DNA of 64,000 bases from Fimenecus sp964527585 (GTDB taxonomy: Bacteria; Bacillota; Clostridia; Oscillospirales; Acutalibacteraceae), in assembly GCA_964527585.1 (NCBI GenBank), contig CAZGPE010000001.1, forward strand, positions 62,001 through 126,000. Direction: 5' to 3'. Of this stretch, positions 8,183-17,046 are shown piece by piece. The notes under the pieces were generated by a model. The model worked only from the letters and a program-made list of their open reading frames with translations, ran no database searches and was not told the origin of the DNA. The position numbers and the translations under genes were made by a program. The first letter of the stretch is position 1. Each line of letters opens with the position of its first letter.

Positions 8183-10066
8183 TTACGCCTCCCTTACTAT
8201 TGCGGCAAACGCACAGTTAGCCATACAAGCGCCGCATTTTATACACTTATCCTGATCAATAACATAAGGTGAGCGAACCTGACCGGAAATCGCACCGACA
8301 GGGCAGTTTCTCGCACATTTCGAACATCCTCTGCAAAGATCTTCGATGATAACATATCTGTTAAGATGCGTACACGCTCCGGCAGGACAGCGTTTACCGT
8401 TTACATGAGCTTCGTATTCCTCACGGAAATTCTTAATCGTAGAAATAACCGGAGAAGGCGCAGTTTTTCCGAGTCCGCACAAAGCGGTATTGGAAATCGT
8501 ATCGGCAAGTTCTTCAAGCAATTCAATATCGCCCTGCTTACCTTTTCCCTGAGTTATTCTTTCGAGAATTTCAAGCATACGCTTTGTTCCCTCACGGCAA
8601 GGTACACATTTTCCGCAGGATTCGTTTTGAGTAAAGTTCATAAAAAACCGTGCGACTTCAACCATACAGGTTTTGTCATCCATAACAACAAGTCCGCCCG
8701 AACCTATCATCGCTCCGACTTTTTTCAGCGAATCGAAATCAAGAGGAATATCAAGGTCTTTCTCTGTTAAGCATCCGCCTGAGGGACCGCCGATTTGAAC
8801 GGCTTTGAAATTTGTTCCGCCACGCATTCCGCCGCCGATGTCGAAAATTACTTCACGCAAAGTCGTTCCCATCGGTACTTCGATAAGACCGGTGTTCTGA
8901 ATTGTTCCGGTAAGTGCAAACGCCTTTGTTCCGGGACTGTTTTCGGGGCCTATCGAACGGTACCATTCGGCTCCGTTGTTTATGATAATCGGAACATTCG
9001 CATAAGTCTCGATATTATTAAGATTTGTCGGTTTTCCGAAAAGTCCGTGTTCGACCGTTCTCGGCGGTTTAACACGGGGCATTCCCCTTTTACCCTCAAT
9101 CGAAGCGGTAAGGGCGGAACCTTCTCCGCAGACAAATGCGCCTGCACCTTTATTTATATGTATACGGAAACTTTTTCCCGTTCCGAGAATATCATCGCCC
9201 AAAATTCCGAGTTCTTCGGCCTGTGCGATTGCAATTTTAAGCCTTTCAACCGCAAGAGGATATTCGGCACGCACATAAATATAACCTTCACTCGAACCGA
9301 TTGCTATTCCGGCAATCATCATTCCTTCAAGCAATCTGTGAGGATCGCCTTCCATTATCGAACGGTCCATAAACGCTCCGGGGTCTCCCTCGTCGCCGTT
9401 ACAGACTATATACTTCGTTTCGTCTTTCTGCGCCGCACAAGAAGCCCATTTCTTACCGGTAAGGAAACCTCCGCCGCCTCTTCCTCGAAGCTGAGAGTCG
9501 GAAACTTCGGAAATTATCTGTTCGGGAGTCATTTCGAACAAACATTTTTCCAAAGCCGTGTATCCGCCGACGGCAAGATATTCTCTTACGGAAGTTGCGT
9601 TGATATGTCCGCACGAACCGAGAACAACTCTTGTCTGTTTTTTATAAAAAGGAATTTCTTCCTGTTTTTGATATACTTTTCCGTCCTGCTTATATGCAAG
9701 TCTTTCGATGTTTTCTCCGCCGATAACGGTTTTTTCGACAATCTCCTCACAGTCGGAAAGTTTAACTTTCGTGTAAAGCCAGCCCATCGGTTCAATGCGC
9801 ACCAACGGACCCATTTCGCAAAATCCGTGGCAGCCGCTTTTTTTCATTCCGACAACATCGCCATGAGGCTCATGTGCAAGTTCGACTTCGACTTTTAAGC
9901 CTTTTTCTTCAAGCAACTGTTTAAGTCTTGCGTGAATTTCCAAAGAACCGCCGGCTACACAGCCCGTTCCTCCGCAGACAAGAATTTTTATCTTCTCTGC
10001 TTCGAAAGCGATTTTACATTCATTGCGAAGCGCAATAAGGTCATCTCTTGTATAAAGTTTACTCAT
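8183..10066 (-). CDS. hydB: NuoF-like flavoprotein subunit of the bifurcating hydrogenase
   Basis: The 627-residue protein begins with a thioredoxin-like [2Fe-2S] domain (C31, C36, C79, C83), followed by the NuoF core with FMN- and NAD(H)-binding glycine-rich segments (RGRGGGGFLTGKKW, NGDEGDPGAFMDR) and its [4Fe-4S] site ESCGKCVPCREG. The C terminus adds two ferredoxin clusters (CRGCSKCARNCPVG and CIKCGACMANC). This domain set is that of HydB, the NAD(H)-reacting subunit that holds the bifurcating FMN. The ATG overlaps the end of hydC by 8 nt and has AGGAGG just upstream, consistent with translational coupling. Confidence 0.95.
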   Translation of the reverse strand: MSKLYTRDDLIALRNECKIAFEAEKIKILVCGGTGCVAGGSLEIHARLKQLLEEKGLKVEVELAHEPHGDVVGMKKSGCHGFCEMGPLVRIEPMGWLYTKVKLSDCEEIVEKTVIGGENIERLAYKQDGKVYQKQEEIPFYKKQTRVVLGSCGHINATSVREYLAVGGYTALEKCLFEMTPEQIISEVSDSQLRGRGGGGFLTGKKWASCAAQKDETKYIVCNGDEGDPGAFMDRSIMEGDPHRLLEGMMIAGIAIGSSEGYIYVRAEYPLAVERLKIAIAQAEELGILGDDILGTGKSFRIHINKGAGAFVCGEGSALTASIEGKRGMPRVKPPRTVEHGLFGKPTNLNNIETYANVPIIINNGAEWYRSIGPENSPGTKAFALTGTIQNTGLIEVPMGTTLREVIFDIGGGMRGGTNFKAVQIGGPSGGCLTEKDLDIPLDFDSLKKVGAMIGSGGLVVMDDKTCMVEVARFFMNFTQNESCGKCVPCREGTKRMLEILERITQGKGKQGDIELLEELADTISNTALCGLGKTAPSPVISTIKNFREEYEAHVNGKRCPAGACTHLNRYVIIEDLCRGCSKCARNCPVGAISGQVRSPYVIDQDKCIKCGACMANCAFAAIVREA

Positions 10067-10556
10067 CGTCTTCCTCCTGCGCCGCTTTTTTCTTTAACTC
10101 TTCGAGCAAGTCAAGTGCTTTTTCGGGTGTCATGGCGGGATAAACTTCGCCGTTTACCGTAAGCACGGGCGCCAAACCGCACGCTCCCAAACACGAAACC
10201 GTTTCCAAAGTGAAAACAAGGTCATCGGTAGTTTTCTTTGTTTCGCTCAATCCCAGTTCGGCACGCAACTTGTTCAAAATCGGCAGCGAGCCTCTGACAT
10301 GGCACGCCGTTCCGTCGCAGCAACGGATAACATACTTACCCTTCGGTTCAAGAGAAAAATTCTCGTAGAAGGTCGCAACTCCGTAAAGCCGTGCCTCTCC
10401 GACTCCGATTGCCTTTGCTACATAGGGGAAGATTTCTTTCGGCAAATAGTGGTAATGCTCTTGAATATCCTGAAGAATAGCAATTGTTGACAGTTCGGCA
10501 GGCTCATACTTTGCAAGTATCGAGTCGACGATGTCAAAGTTAAATTCCTTCTTCAT
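10059..10556 (-). CDS. hydC: NuoE-like [2Fe-2S] subunit of the bifurcating hydrogenase
   Basis: This small protein (about 165 residues) is the NuoE/HydC-type thioredoxin-like ferredoxin. The four cysteine ligands are visible in CCDGTACH and SCLGACGLAP, and the N terminus has the usual helical region ending HYHYLPKE. It relays electrons between HydB and HydA. Two in-frame ATGs exist: the one at 10568 abuts the AGAGG sequence, so the one at 10556 is preferred, although its spacing (11 nt) is also not ideal. It overlaps hydB by 8 nt. Confidence 0.93.
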   Translation of the reverse strand: MKKEFNFDIVDSILAKYEPAELSTIAILQDIQEHYHYLPKEIFPYVAKAIGVGEARLYGVATFYENFSLEPKGKYVIRCCDGTACHVRGSLPILNKLRAELGLSETKKTTDDLVFTLETVSCLGACGLAPVLTVNGEVYPAMTPEKALDLLEELKKKAAQEEDDE

Positions 10557-10586
10557 AAATCCTAACATCCTCTTTTATATAGTTTT

Positions 10587-11993
10587 TTATTTGCTGAGTT
10601 GTTCGTCGATAGTCTTTGCCGCTACCTTTCCTGCGCCCATTGCGGAAATTACGGTCGCCGCACCGGTTACGGCATCTCCGCCCGCATAAACCGAGTCTCT
10701 CGAAGTAAGTGCATCTTCATTTACGATTATTCCGCCTCTTGCGTTAACCTCAAGTCCGTCAGTGGTGTTTTTAATAAGCGGATTGGGTGAAGTTCCGATT
10801 GAAATAATAACGGTGTCGACATCAAGCACAAATTCGCTTCCCTCAACCGCAATCGGACGGCGTCTGCCCTTTTCGTCGGGTTCTCCCAATTCCATTTTAA
10901 TACATTTCATTCCCGTTACGAAGCCGTTTTTCGCATCACGGGGATCGTCGGGATTGTTATAACCGAGAATTTCAACGGGATTGTTCAAAAGTCTGAAATC
11001 AATTCCCTCTTCCATTGCGTGCTCGACTTCCTCTTTTCTCGCCGGAAGTTCTTCCATTGAACGACGGTATACGATATATACTTTTTCCGCACCGAGTCTT
11101 AAAGCGGTTCTCGCCGCATCCATCGCAACATTTCCGCCGCCGACAACAGCGACTTTTCCGCCCTTCATTATCGGAGTTACGGGTTCGTCTTTATATGCTT
11201 TCATAAGATTGCTTCTTGTAAGGAATTCGTTTGCGGAATATACGCCTTTAAGCGATTCGCCGGCAATTCCCATAAAGTTCGGAAGTCCCGCACCCGAACC
11301 GATAAACACCGCTTCATAACCCATTTCGAAAAGTTCGTCAACGGTAAGAGTCTTGCCGATAACGACATTCGTCTGTATATCAACACCGAGAGATTTCAAA
11401 GTGTCAACTTCTTTTGCTACGATTTTTTTCGGCAAACGGAATTCCGGGATACCGTAAACAAGCACACCGCCTGCCGTATGCAAAGCCTCGAATACCGAAA
11501 CTTTATATCCTTTTTTGGCAAGATCTCCCGCACAGGTAAGTCCGGACGGGCCCGAACCTACGACAGCAACTTTATGTCCGTTCGAAACGGGCTTTTCGGG
11601 AGCCTCTTTGCAGTTTTCGTTATGCCAATCGGCAACAAAGCGTTCAAGTCTGCCGATTCCGACAGGCTCGAATTTAATTCCGAGAGTACATTTACTTTCG
11701 CATTGGCTTTCCTGAGGGCATACTCTTCCGCATACCGCCGGGAGCGCCGATGAAAGAGAGATTTCACGGTATGCGCCTTCGAAATCCTCTTCTTTGATTT
11801 TTGCGATAAATTCGGGAATGTGAACATTTACGGGACATCCGCTTACACACGGACGGTTTTTACAGTTAAGACATCTGTTTGCTTCCGCAATCGCAATTTC
11901 CCTTGTATAACCGAGAGCGACCTCGCTGAAATTTCTTGCTCTTACCTCAGGAGCCTGAGTGGGCATTTCGTTCTTTTTCTGTACTATTGCCAT
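10587..11993 (-). CDS. nfnB: NADPH-binding subunit NfnB of NADH-dependent ferredoxin:NADP+ oxidoreductase
   Basis: The 468-residue flavoprotein belongs to the glutamate-synthase small-subunit family. The N terminus has two [4Fe-4S] motifs (CLNCKNRPCVSGCP and CGRVCPQESQCESKC). An FAD-binding GSGPSGLTCAG near residue 148 and an NADPH-binding GGGNVAMDAARTALR near residue 285 follow. By itself it could be called GltA or GltD-like, but the NfnA-type gene 15 nt upstream and the absence of a large glutamate synthase gene favour NfnB. The NfnAB pair couples NADH, NADPH and reduced ferredoxin by flavin-based bifurcation. The ATG at 11993 follows GGGGG. Confidence 0.9.
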   Translation of the reverse strand: MAIVQKKNEMPTQAPEVRARNFSEVALGYTREIAIAEANRCLNCKNRPCVSGCPVNVHIPEFIAKIKEEDFEGAYREISLSSALPAVCGRVCPQESQCESKCTLGIKFEPVGIGRLERFVADWHNENCKEAPEKPVSNGHKVAVVGSGPSGLTCAGDLAKKGYKVSVFEALHTAGGVLVYGIPEFRLPKKIVAKEVDTLKSLGVDIQTNVVIGKTLTVDELFEMGYEAVFIGSGAGLPNFMGIAGESLKGVYSANEFLTRSNLMKAYKDEPVTPIMKGGKVAVVGGGNVAMDAARTALRLGAEKVYIVYRRSMEELPARKEEVEHAMEEGIDFRLLNNPVEILGYNNPDDPRDAKNGFVTGMKCIKMELGEPDEKGRRRPIAVEGSEFVLDVDTVIISIGTSPNPLIKNTTDGLEVNARGGIIVNEDALTSRDSVYAGGDAVTGAATVISAMGAGKVAAKTIDEQLSK

Positions 11994-12008
11994 TTTTAAT
12001 ACCCCCTG

Positions 12009-12857
12009 TTATGCCTTTTTGAAAAGGTTACATGTATCTTCGTAAGCGTGGCGTTCAAAATCGGAATACATTCTTCCTCTTGACATCGCCTCGTCGAAAT
12101 CAACTTCGTAACCGTTAAAATCGGGACCGTCAACGCAGGCAAACTTCGTGATTTTCTTTCCGTCTCTGTTGAGAGTAAGCCTACATCCGCCGCACATTCC
12201 CGTTCCGTCAATCATTATCGGGTTCATCGAAACCGTTACGGGTATTGAGTAGGGTTTTGCCGTAAGCGTTACGAATTTCATCATAATAAGCGGACCGATG
12301 GTTATTATCATATCGAACTTTTCACCGCTATCAAGCATTTCTTTGAGCGGAACGGTAACATTGCCCTGTCTTGCATACGAACCGTCATCTGTCATAAGCA
12401 CAAGTCTGTCCGAGCAGGCTTTGAACTCATCTTCGAGAATAACAAGATTTTTGTCTCTGAAGCCGATAATACTTGTTACTTCGGCTCCCAAACGGTGAAA
12501 TTCCTGAGCCACGGGCATAGCGATTGCACAACCGACACCGCCGCCGATAATACACACCTTTTTAATGCCTTGTGTATGAGTCGCTTCTCCGAGAGGGCCG
12601 ACAAAATCTTCGATAAATTCACCCTGCTGTTTGTGATTGAGTTTTTCGGTGGTTGCTCCTACGATTTGGAAGATGATTTTTACCGAACCTTCCTCTGCAT
12701 CCGTTCCCGCAACGGTAAGCGGAATACGCTCCCCGTCCTCATCCACACGCAAAATGATAAATTGACCCGCTTTTGCTTTTTTTGCGACAAGCGGAGCTTC
12801 AATTTCCATTTGAGTAACCGTCGGATTCAAACTTTTTTTCCGTAAAATCTTATACAT
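12009..12857 (-). CDS. nfnA: NADH-binding subunit NfnA (dihydroorotate dehydrogenase electron-transfer-like)
   Basis: The 282-residue protein has a ferredoxin-reductase fold: an N-terminal FAD domain, a NAD-binding region starting at VCIIGGGVGCAIAMPVAQEF, and a C-terminal [2Fe-2S] site with CGGCR and CVDGPDFNG. Paralogues are PyrK and sulfide dehydrogenase subunit B. The linkage to nfnB and the hydCBA genes supports NfnA. It opens the run on the minus strand, with AAGGAG 8 nt ahead of the ATG. No clean promoter could be assigned; the nearest TATACT-like element around 12913 lacks a convincing -35. Confidence 0.9.
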   Translation of the reverse strand: MYKILRKKSLNPTVTQMEIEAPLVAKKAKAGQFIILRVDEDGERIPLTVAGTDAEEGSVKIIFQIVGATTEKLNHKQQGEFIEDFVGPLGEATHTQGIKKVCIIGGGVGCAIAMPVAQEFHRLGAEVTSIIGFRDKNLVILEDEFKACSDRLVLMTDDGSYARQGNVTVPLKEMLDSGEKFDMIITIGPLIMMKFVTLTAKPYSIPVTVSMNPIMIDGTGMCGGCRLTLNRDGKKITKFACVDGPDFNGYEVDFDEAMSRGRMYSDFERHAYEDTCNLFKKA

Positions 12858-13050
12858 AACGATGACTCCTTTATATAAACCTTAAAGGCTGATTTCAGCA
12901 CACAGAAAAGTATATTATTGCTTTATAAAAGATACTGTGTTCCAATTTTTTATTTTAGCACACGCAAAACCGCTTTTCAACAAAAAACTACAAATTGTCA
13001 AGCACTTTTTCGTGTAAAAATATCCATTTTATCCAAATAAAACAATACCC
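12858..13050. other. Intergenic region upstream of nfnA, no gene seen
   Basis: This stretch holds the upstream region of the nfnA-hydA run. A short palindrome (GCTGAAATCAGC on the minus strand, about 12888-12899) and AT-rich sequence are visible. No open reading frame with a ribosome site was found on either strand. To the right begins repeat element A. Confidence 0.5.
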
Positions 13051-13335
13051 AATCCGTATCGACGGCGTTTCGCCGCCCGTTGCCGCCGCAACATCAATTT
13101 CACGGGTTACATCACACCCGTATCGGCGGCGTTTCGCCGCCCGTGAGAACCGCAGAAAGTAAAATAAAAAAAATTCCGTTTCCATCAACCGCAATTTTTA
13201 TGTGCGATTATTTTATTAAACGGTATTTTATATGTAATTCGATATGTTTATCGGTTAACAAAAAATATAATTTCCGATAACCCGATAATGTGATAAATCG
13301 GTAAATGCGGGCGGCGGAACGCCGCCCCTACGGAT
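13051..13335. repeat. Composite interspersed repeat, copy A
   Basis: Two left units with the palindrome GGCGTTTCGCC start at 13060 and 13124 (64-bp period). A conserved core of about 165 bp (13144-13308) follows, with segments such as CCGATAACCCGATAAT and ATCGGTAAATGCGGGCGGCG, then one right unit GGGCGGCGGAACGCCGCCCC (13309-13328) in the opposite orientation. The same arrangement recurs at 35255-35745 and 50137-50635. No open reading frame of substance is present; it resembles a non-autonomous, MITE-like element. Confidence 0.8.
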
Positions 13336-13399
13336 TGGATCTTTTTTGGGAGTGGGATTTTCATCGAAATTTGTTTTCGCCGGTACTTCGGGATTTTAT

Positions 13400-13429
13400 A
13401 AAAAAACGGAACATATTGCTATGTTCCGC
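13400..13429 (-). terminator. Terminator of the pyrimidine operon
   Basis: On the minus strand CGGAACATA (13428-13420) pairs with TATGTTCCG (13415-13407) around a 4-nt loop and is followed by a run of six T. It lies about 20 nt after the pyrI stop. Confidence 0.88.
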
Positions 13430-13450
13430 TGTTTTTCGGTTTATTACCGC

Positions 13451-13864
13451 TTAATATTTTGTTTCACAATAAATACATCTGTATTCTTTCTTCTCGCAGT
13501 CGCACAGTTTGAAAATATGATCAATTTCCTGTTCAACCGAAGTAATACATCTCGGATTTTTACAAAAGATTACATTTGTAAGTCTTTCCGGCAAACCGAT
13601 ATTTTTCTTTTCGACAAGAACACCGTCTTTGATAATATCAACCGTAGCATCGGGATCGACAAAGCCGATAACATCAAAATTCAGTGTAATATCACCGTCG
13701 ATTTTGATTATATCTTTTTTGCCCATCTTTTTGCTGGGAACATTTTTTATCAATGCAACGGAAACATCGAGTTCGTCGAGATTGAGCAGATTATACAACT
13801 GCATCGCACTGCCCGCTTGAATATGGTCGATTACGACACCGTTTTGAATAGGTTCAATGTTCAT
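13451..13864 (-). CDS. pyrI: Aspartate carbamoyltransferase regulatory subunit
   Basis: The 137-residue protein is the zinc-containing regulatory chain that binds nucleotide effectors and holds PyrB trimers together. The N-terminal effector domain has the NVPSKKMGKKDIIKI segment. The C-terminal zinc site uses CKNPRC and CIYC, matching the family pattern CX5C...CX2C in spirit. The ATG overlaps the pyrB stop by 4 nt (ATGA), as expected for fixed-stoichiometry subunits. It is the last gene of the operon. Confidence 0.95.
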   Translation of the reverse strand: MNIEPIQNGVVIDHIQAGSAMQLYNLLNLDELDVSVALIKNVPSKKMGKKDIIKIDGDITLNFDVIGFVDPDATVDIIKDGVLVEKKNIGLPERLTNVIFCKNPRCITSVEQEIDHIFKLCDCEKKEYRCIYCETKY

Positions 13865-14784
13865 ACCGTTCCCGCCTCTCTGAGAAGTTTAAGTATAAGA
13901 GCCATTCTCATATATTTGCCGTTGAGCACCTGTTTGAAATAACAGGCTCTCGGATCGCTGTCGATCGCAACGCTGATTTCGTTAACTCTCGGAAGCGGAT
14001 GCATTATCGTCAAATCCTTTTTCGCAGATTTGAGTTTATCGGGTGTGAGAATATAACTGTCTTTAAGTCTGAGATAATCTTCTTCGTTGAAAAACCTTTC
14101 ACGCTGTACTCTCGTCATATAAAGAATATCGAGTTCGGGCATAACGCTTTCGAGATCCGTTGTCTGAACATAAGGTATGTTCTTGTTTTTAATTGAATCA
14201 CGCTTAACATAACTCGGAAGTTTCAATTCTTCGGGCGAAATAAGTATGAATTTAATTCCACTGTATCTTGAAAGAGCGTTTATAAGAGAATGAACGGTTC
14301 TTCCGAACTTAAGGTCTCCGCAAAGACCTACGGTCAAATTGTCGAATCTGCCTTTTTCACGGTAAATCGTAAGCAAATCCGCAAGCGTCTGCGTCGGGTG
14401 GCAATGTCCGCCGTCTCCCGCATTGATTACGGGAACTGTTGCCGACTGCGCCGCAACATAAGCCGCACCCTCTTTTGAATGTCTCATGGCGATTATGTCG
14501 GCATAGCAGCTTACTGTCTTTGCGGTATCGGAAACGCTTTCGCCTTTTGCCGCCGAAGACGACATCGCATCGGTCATTGAAATTACATTTCCGCCCAATT
14601 CGTACATTGCCGCTTCAAAACTCATCCTTGTTCTCGTTGAAGGTTCAAAGAAAAGCGTGGCAAGTTTTTTACCTTTACACACTTCGGCATATTTTTCTGG
14701 GTTGTCGATTATATCAAGTGCGGTTTTTATGAGTTCGTCGAGTTCGTCTGTCGAGAGTTCGACTATATCAATGACACTTCTCAT
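13861..14784 (-). CDS. pyrB: Aspartate carbamoyltransferase catalytic subunit
   Basis: The 307-residue protein makes N-carbamoylaspartate from carbamoyl phosphate and aspartate. The carbamoyl-phosphate loop FFEPSTRTRMSFEAA lies near residues 47-61. HCHPTQTLADLL and the C-terminal HPLPRVNEIS are the other active-site signatures. The length is standard. It lies 1 nt after pyrE and overlaps pyrI, so it is part of the pyr operon and makes an allosteric PyrBI enzyme. Confidence 0.97.
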   Translation of the reverse strand: MRSVIDIVELSTDELDELIKTALDIIDNPEKYAEVCKGKKLATLFFEPSTRTRMSFEAAMYELGGNVISMTDAMSSSAAKGESVSDTAKTVSCYADIIAMRHSKEGAAYVAAQSATVPVINAGDGGHCHPTQTLADLLTIYREKGRFDNLTVGLCGDLKFGRTVHSLINALSRYSGIKFILISPEELKLPSYVKRDSIKNKNIPYVQTTDLESVMPELDILYMTRVQRERFFNEEDYLRLKDSYILTPDKLKSAKKDLTIMHPLPRVNEISVAIDSDPRACYFKQVLNGKYMRMALILKLLREAGTV

Positions 14785-14785
14785 T

Positions 14786-15424
14786 TTATGCTCCTATCCA
14801 GCTCTCATCGGAAGGGTTATTTCTAAAGGCGATAAGGCGCTTAATATCCTCTGTTTTAATATATCCTTCTTCTGCGGCAACTTCTGCGATACAGTCGAAG
14901 TTTGTAAGAGAAACATTCTTAACATCGGCTTCTTTGAGTCTGTCAAGACCTTTCTGCATACCGTAAGTAAAGATTGAAACAACGCCGAGTACCTGCGCAC
15001 CTGCCTGACGGAGTACATTAACAACTTCGATTACGCTTCCGCCTGTCGAAATAAGGTCTTCGACAACAACGACTTTCTGACCTTTTTCGAGTTTGCCTTC
15101 GATCTGATTTTGTCTGCCGTGGTCTTTTGCACCCGAACGGACATATCCCATAGGCATATCAAGTAAATGTGCGGTGATCGCCGCATGAGCGATACCGGCA
15201 GTTGAAGTTCCCATAAGCACTTCTGCTTCGGGATAATATTCTTTAACAAGCTGTGCGAGTCCGCTTTCGACATCTGTACGAACCTGCGGAGCGGTAAGAG
15301 TAAGTCTGTTATCGCAGTAAACAGGGCTTTTAATTCCGCTTGCCCAAGTAAAAGGCTCTTCGGGGCGGAAGAAAACCGCTTTAATTTTAAGTAAATCTTT
15401 TGCAATAAGTTTGTTAAGTTCCAT
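14786..15424 (-). CDS. pyrE: Orotate phosphoribosyltransferase
   Basis: The 212-residue enzyme joins orotate and PRPP to give OMP. The PRPP-binding motif VVVVEDLISTGGS is clear, and the N-terminal FTWASGIKSPVYCDNR segment is typical of the Clostridia-type PyrE. AAGGAG at 15438-15433 lies 8 nt before the ATG at 15424, so I reject an in-frame TTG at 15430. It sits between pyrF and pyrB in the operon. Confidence 0.96.
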   Translation of the reverse strand: MELNKLIAKDLLKIKAVFFRPEEPFTWASGIKSPVYCDNRLTLTAPQVRTDVESGLAQLVKEYYPEAEVLMGTSTAGIAHAAITAHLLDMPMGYVRSGAKDHGRQNQIEGKLEKGQKVVVVEDLISTGGSVIEVVNVLRQAGAQVLGVVSIFTYGMQKGLDRLKEADVKNVSLTNFDCIAEVAAEEGYIKTEDIKRLIAFRNNPSDESWIGA

Positions 15425-15436
15425 TTTCAAATCTCC

Positions 15437-16135
15437 TTAATCAACAAATTCTCTGACACAGCGTTCGTATGCCGCAACGGGATCTTCTGCCGCTGTAATC
15501 GGGCGTCCGACTACAATATAATCGGAACCTATTTCTTTAGCCTGAGCCGGTGTCATAACTCTCTTCTGATCGCCTATATCTCCGTCGGCAAATCTTACAC
15601 CGGGCGTTACGGTCAGGAAGTCTTTCGAACAAACTTCGTGTACTTTCTGCGCTTCGAGGGGCGAACATACAACTCCGTCAAGACCTGCGTTTTTAGCGTT
15701 GAGAGCATAGTGCATAACAACTTTGTCAATCGGCTCTTTAATAAGCAAATCGTTCTCCATTGCCTGCTGGTCGGTCGAGGTTAACTGAGTAACCGCAATA
15801 AGAAGCGGTCTTGTTCCGTCATCTCTTGTAAGTCCTTCCAAAGCCGCTTTCATCATTGCGCTTGTACCGGCAGCGTGAAGATTGCATATATCGACATCAA
15901 GGCGTGAAAGAACCGCCATTGATTTTTTAACCGTATTCGGAATATCGTGAAGTTTAAGGTCGAGGAAAATCTTGTGTCCCCTTTTCTTAATTTCCTTTAC
16001 AATCTGCGGACCTTCGGCATAAAAAAGTTCCATACCGATTTTTACAAACGGTTTTCTCTCTGTAAACAGGTCGAGAAACTCATAAGTTTTTTCGGCACTT
16101 GCAAAGTCGCAAGCAACGATTACATCCTTACCCAT
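15437..16135 (-). CDS. pyrF: Orotidine 5'-phosphate decarboxylase
   Basis: The 232-residue TIM-barrel enzyme decarboxylates OMP to UMP. The catalytic segment DLKLHDIPNTVKKS (Lys/Asp pair) lies near residues 59-72, and VTPGVRFADGD plus VVGRPITAAEDP are the phosphate-gripping signatures of the group 1 family. Start and pyrD stop share one base (TAATG), suggesting translational coupling. Confidence 0.97.
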   Translation of the reverse strand: MGKDVIVACDFASAEKTYEFLDLFTERKPFVKIGMELFYAEGPQIVKEIKKRGHKIFLDLKLHDIPNTVKKSMAVLSRLDVDICNLHAAGTSAMMKAALEGLTRDDGTRPLLIAVTQLTSTDQQAMENDLLIKEPIDKVVMHYALNAKNAGLDGVVCSPLEAQKVHEVCSKDFLTVTPGVRFADGDIGDQKRVMTPAQAKEIGSDYIVVGRPITAAEDPVAAYERCVREFVD

Positions 16136-17046
16136 TATTCAACAACTCCTATTATATCTTTAATATTTTCGATTCCGTATTTATCCAACACTTGCGGAAG
16201 TTCTTCGATTATATCCCGGCAAGCATAAGGATTGATAAGATTTGCCGCACCGATTTCAACCGCAGTCGCACCTGCCATCATCATTTCGACGACATCCTTT
16301 GCACTGCTTACTCCGCCCATTCCGACAACGGGGATATTGACGGCGTGTGAAACCTGATAAACCATTCTTACCGCAACCGGAAAAATTGCGGCTCCGGAAA
16401 ATCCGCCCATCTTGTTTTTAATAACGGGCTGCTTTTTTCTTAAATCAATTCTCATACCGAGCATTGTATTTATAAGGCTTATCGCATCTGCACCTGCCTG
16501 CTCGCAGGCTTTTGCGATTGAAACAATATCCGTTACATTCGGTGAAAGTTTGATGATTACGGGTTTTGAAGTAACCGCTTTAACCGCTTTCGTAATCTCG
16601 GCAGCCGCTTTGAGATCCGTTCCGAAACTCATTCCGCCGCCGTGAACATTCGGGCAACTGACATTAACTTCAATCCAGCCTACCTGCTCTTCTTTGTCGA
16701 GTTTTTCGCAGGTATATGCATAATCTTCAACCGAAAAACCGCTGACATTTGCCATTACGGGTTTTGAAAAACATTTTTTCAGTTTCGGCAGTTCGTTTTT
16801 TATAACATTTTCGACGCCCGGATTTTGCAACCCGACGGCATTTATCATTCCCGAAGTACATTCCGCAATTCTCGGTGTGGGATTTCCGAATCTTGCGTCT
16901 TTTGTAGTTCCTTTGAAGGAAAATGTACCCAAACAGTTTATATCGTAAAGTTCGGCAAATTCGTATCCGAAGCCGAAGGTACCCGAAGCGGCAATTACGG
17001 GATTGTCAAGTTCTGTTTGACACAGGTTTACACTCAGTCTTCCCAT
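16135..17046 (-). CDS. pyrD: Dihydroorotate dehydrogenase, catalytic subunit (class 1B)
   Basis: The 303-residue FMN barrel oxidises dihydroorotate. Class 1B features are the VNVSCPNVHGGGMSFG segment with the catalytic cysteine, KLSPNVTDI, and GMGGVSSAKDVVEMMMAGATAV near the C terminus. Pairing with pyrK, which overlaps by 13 nt, identifies the NAD-dependent heterotetramer in place of the quinone- or fumarate-linked forms, fitting an anaerobe. GGAGG lies upstream of the ATG. Confidence 0.96.
   Translation of the reverse strand: MGRLSVNLCQTELDNPVIAASGTFGFGYEFAELYDINCLGTFSFKGTTKDARFGNPTPRIAECTSGMINAVGLQNPGVENVIKNELPKLKKCFSKPVMANVSGFSVEDYAYTCEKLDKEEQVGWIEVNVSCPNVHGGGMSFGTDLKAAAEITKAVKAVTSKPVIIKLSPNVTDIVSIAKACEQAGADAISLINTMLGMRIDLRKKQPVIKNKMGGFSGAAIFPVAVRMVYQVSHAVNIPVVGMGGVSSAKDVVEMMMAGATAVEIGAANLINPYACRDIIEELPQVLDKYGIENIKDIIGVVE

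Noticed and set aside
8795..9898. 367-codon + frame opposite hydB
   Set aside because: Antisense shadow of the strongly conserved hydB; composition is typical of reverse-strand translation.
10587..11993. Glutamate synthase small subunit as the main call for this gene
   Set aside because: The family is shared, but the adjacent NfnA-type gene and no large subunit make NfnB more likely; biochemical overlap cannot be excluded.
12858..12960. Rex (NADH-sensing repressor) site upstream of nfnA
   Set aside because: Regulation of the hyd-nfn genes by Rex would be plausible, but no TTGTTAA-type palindrome is visible.
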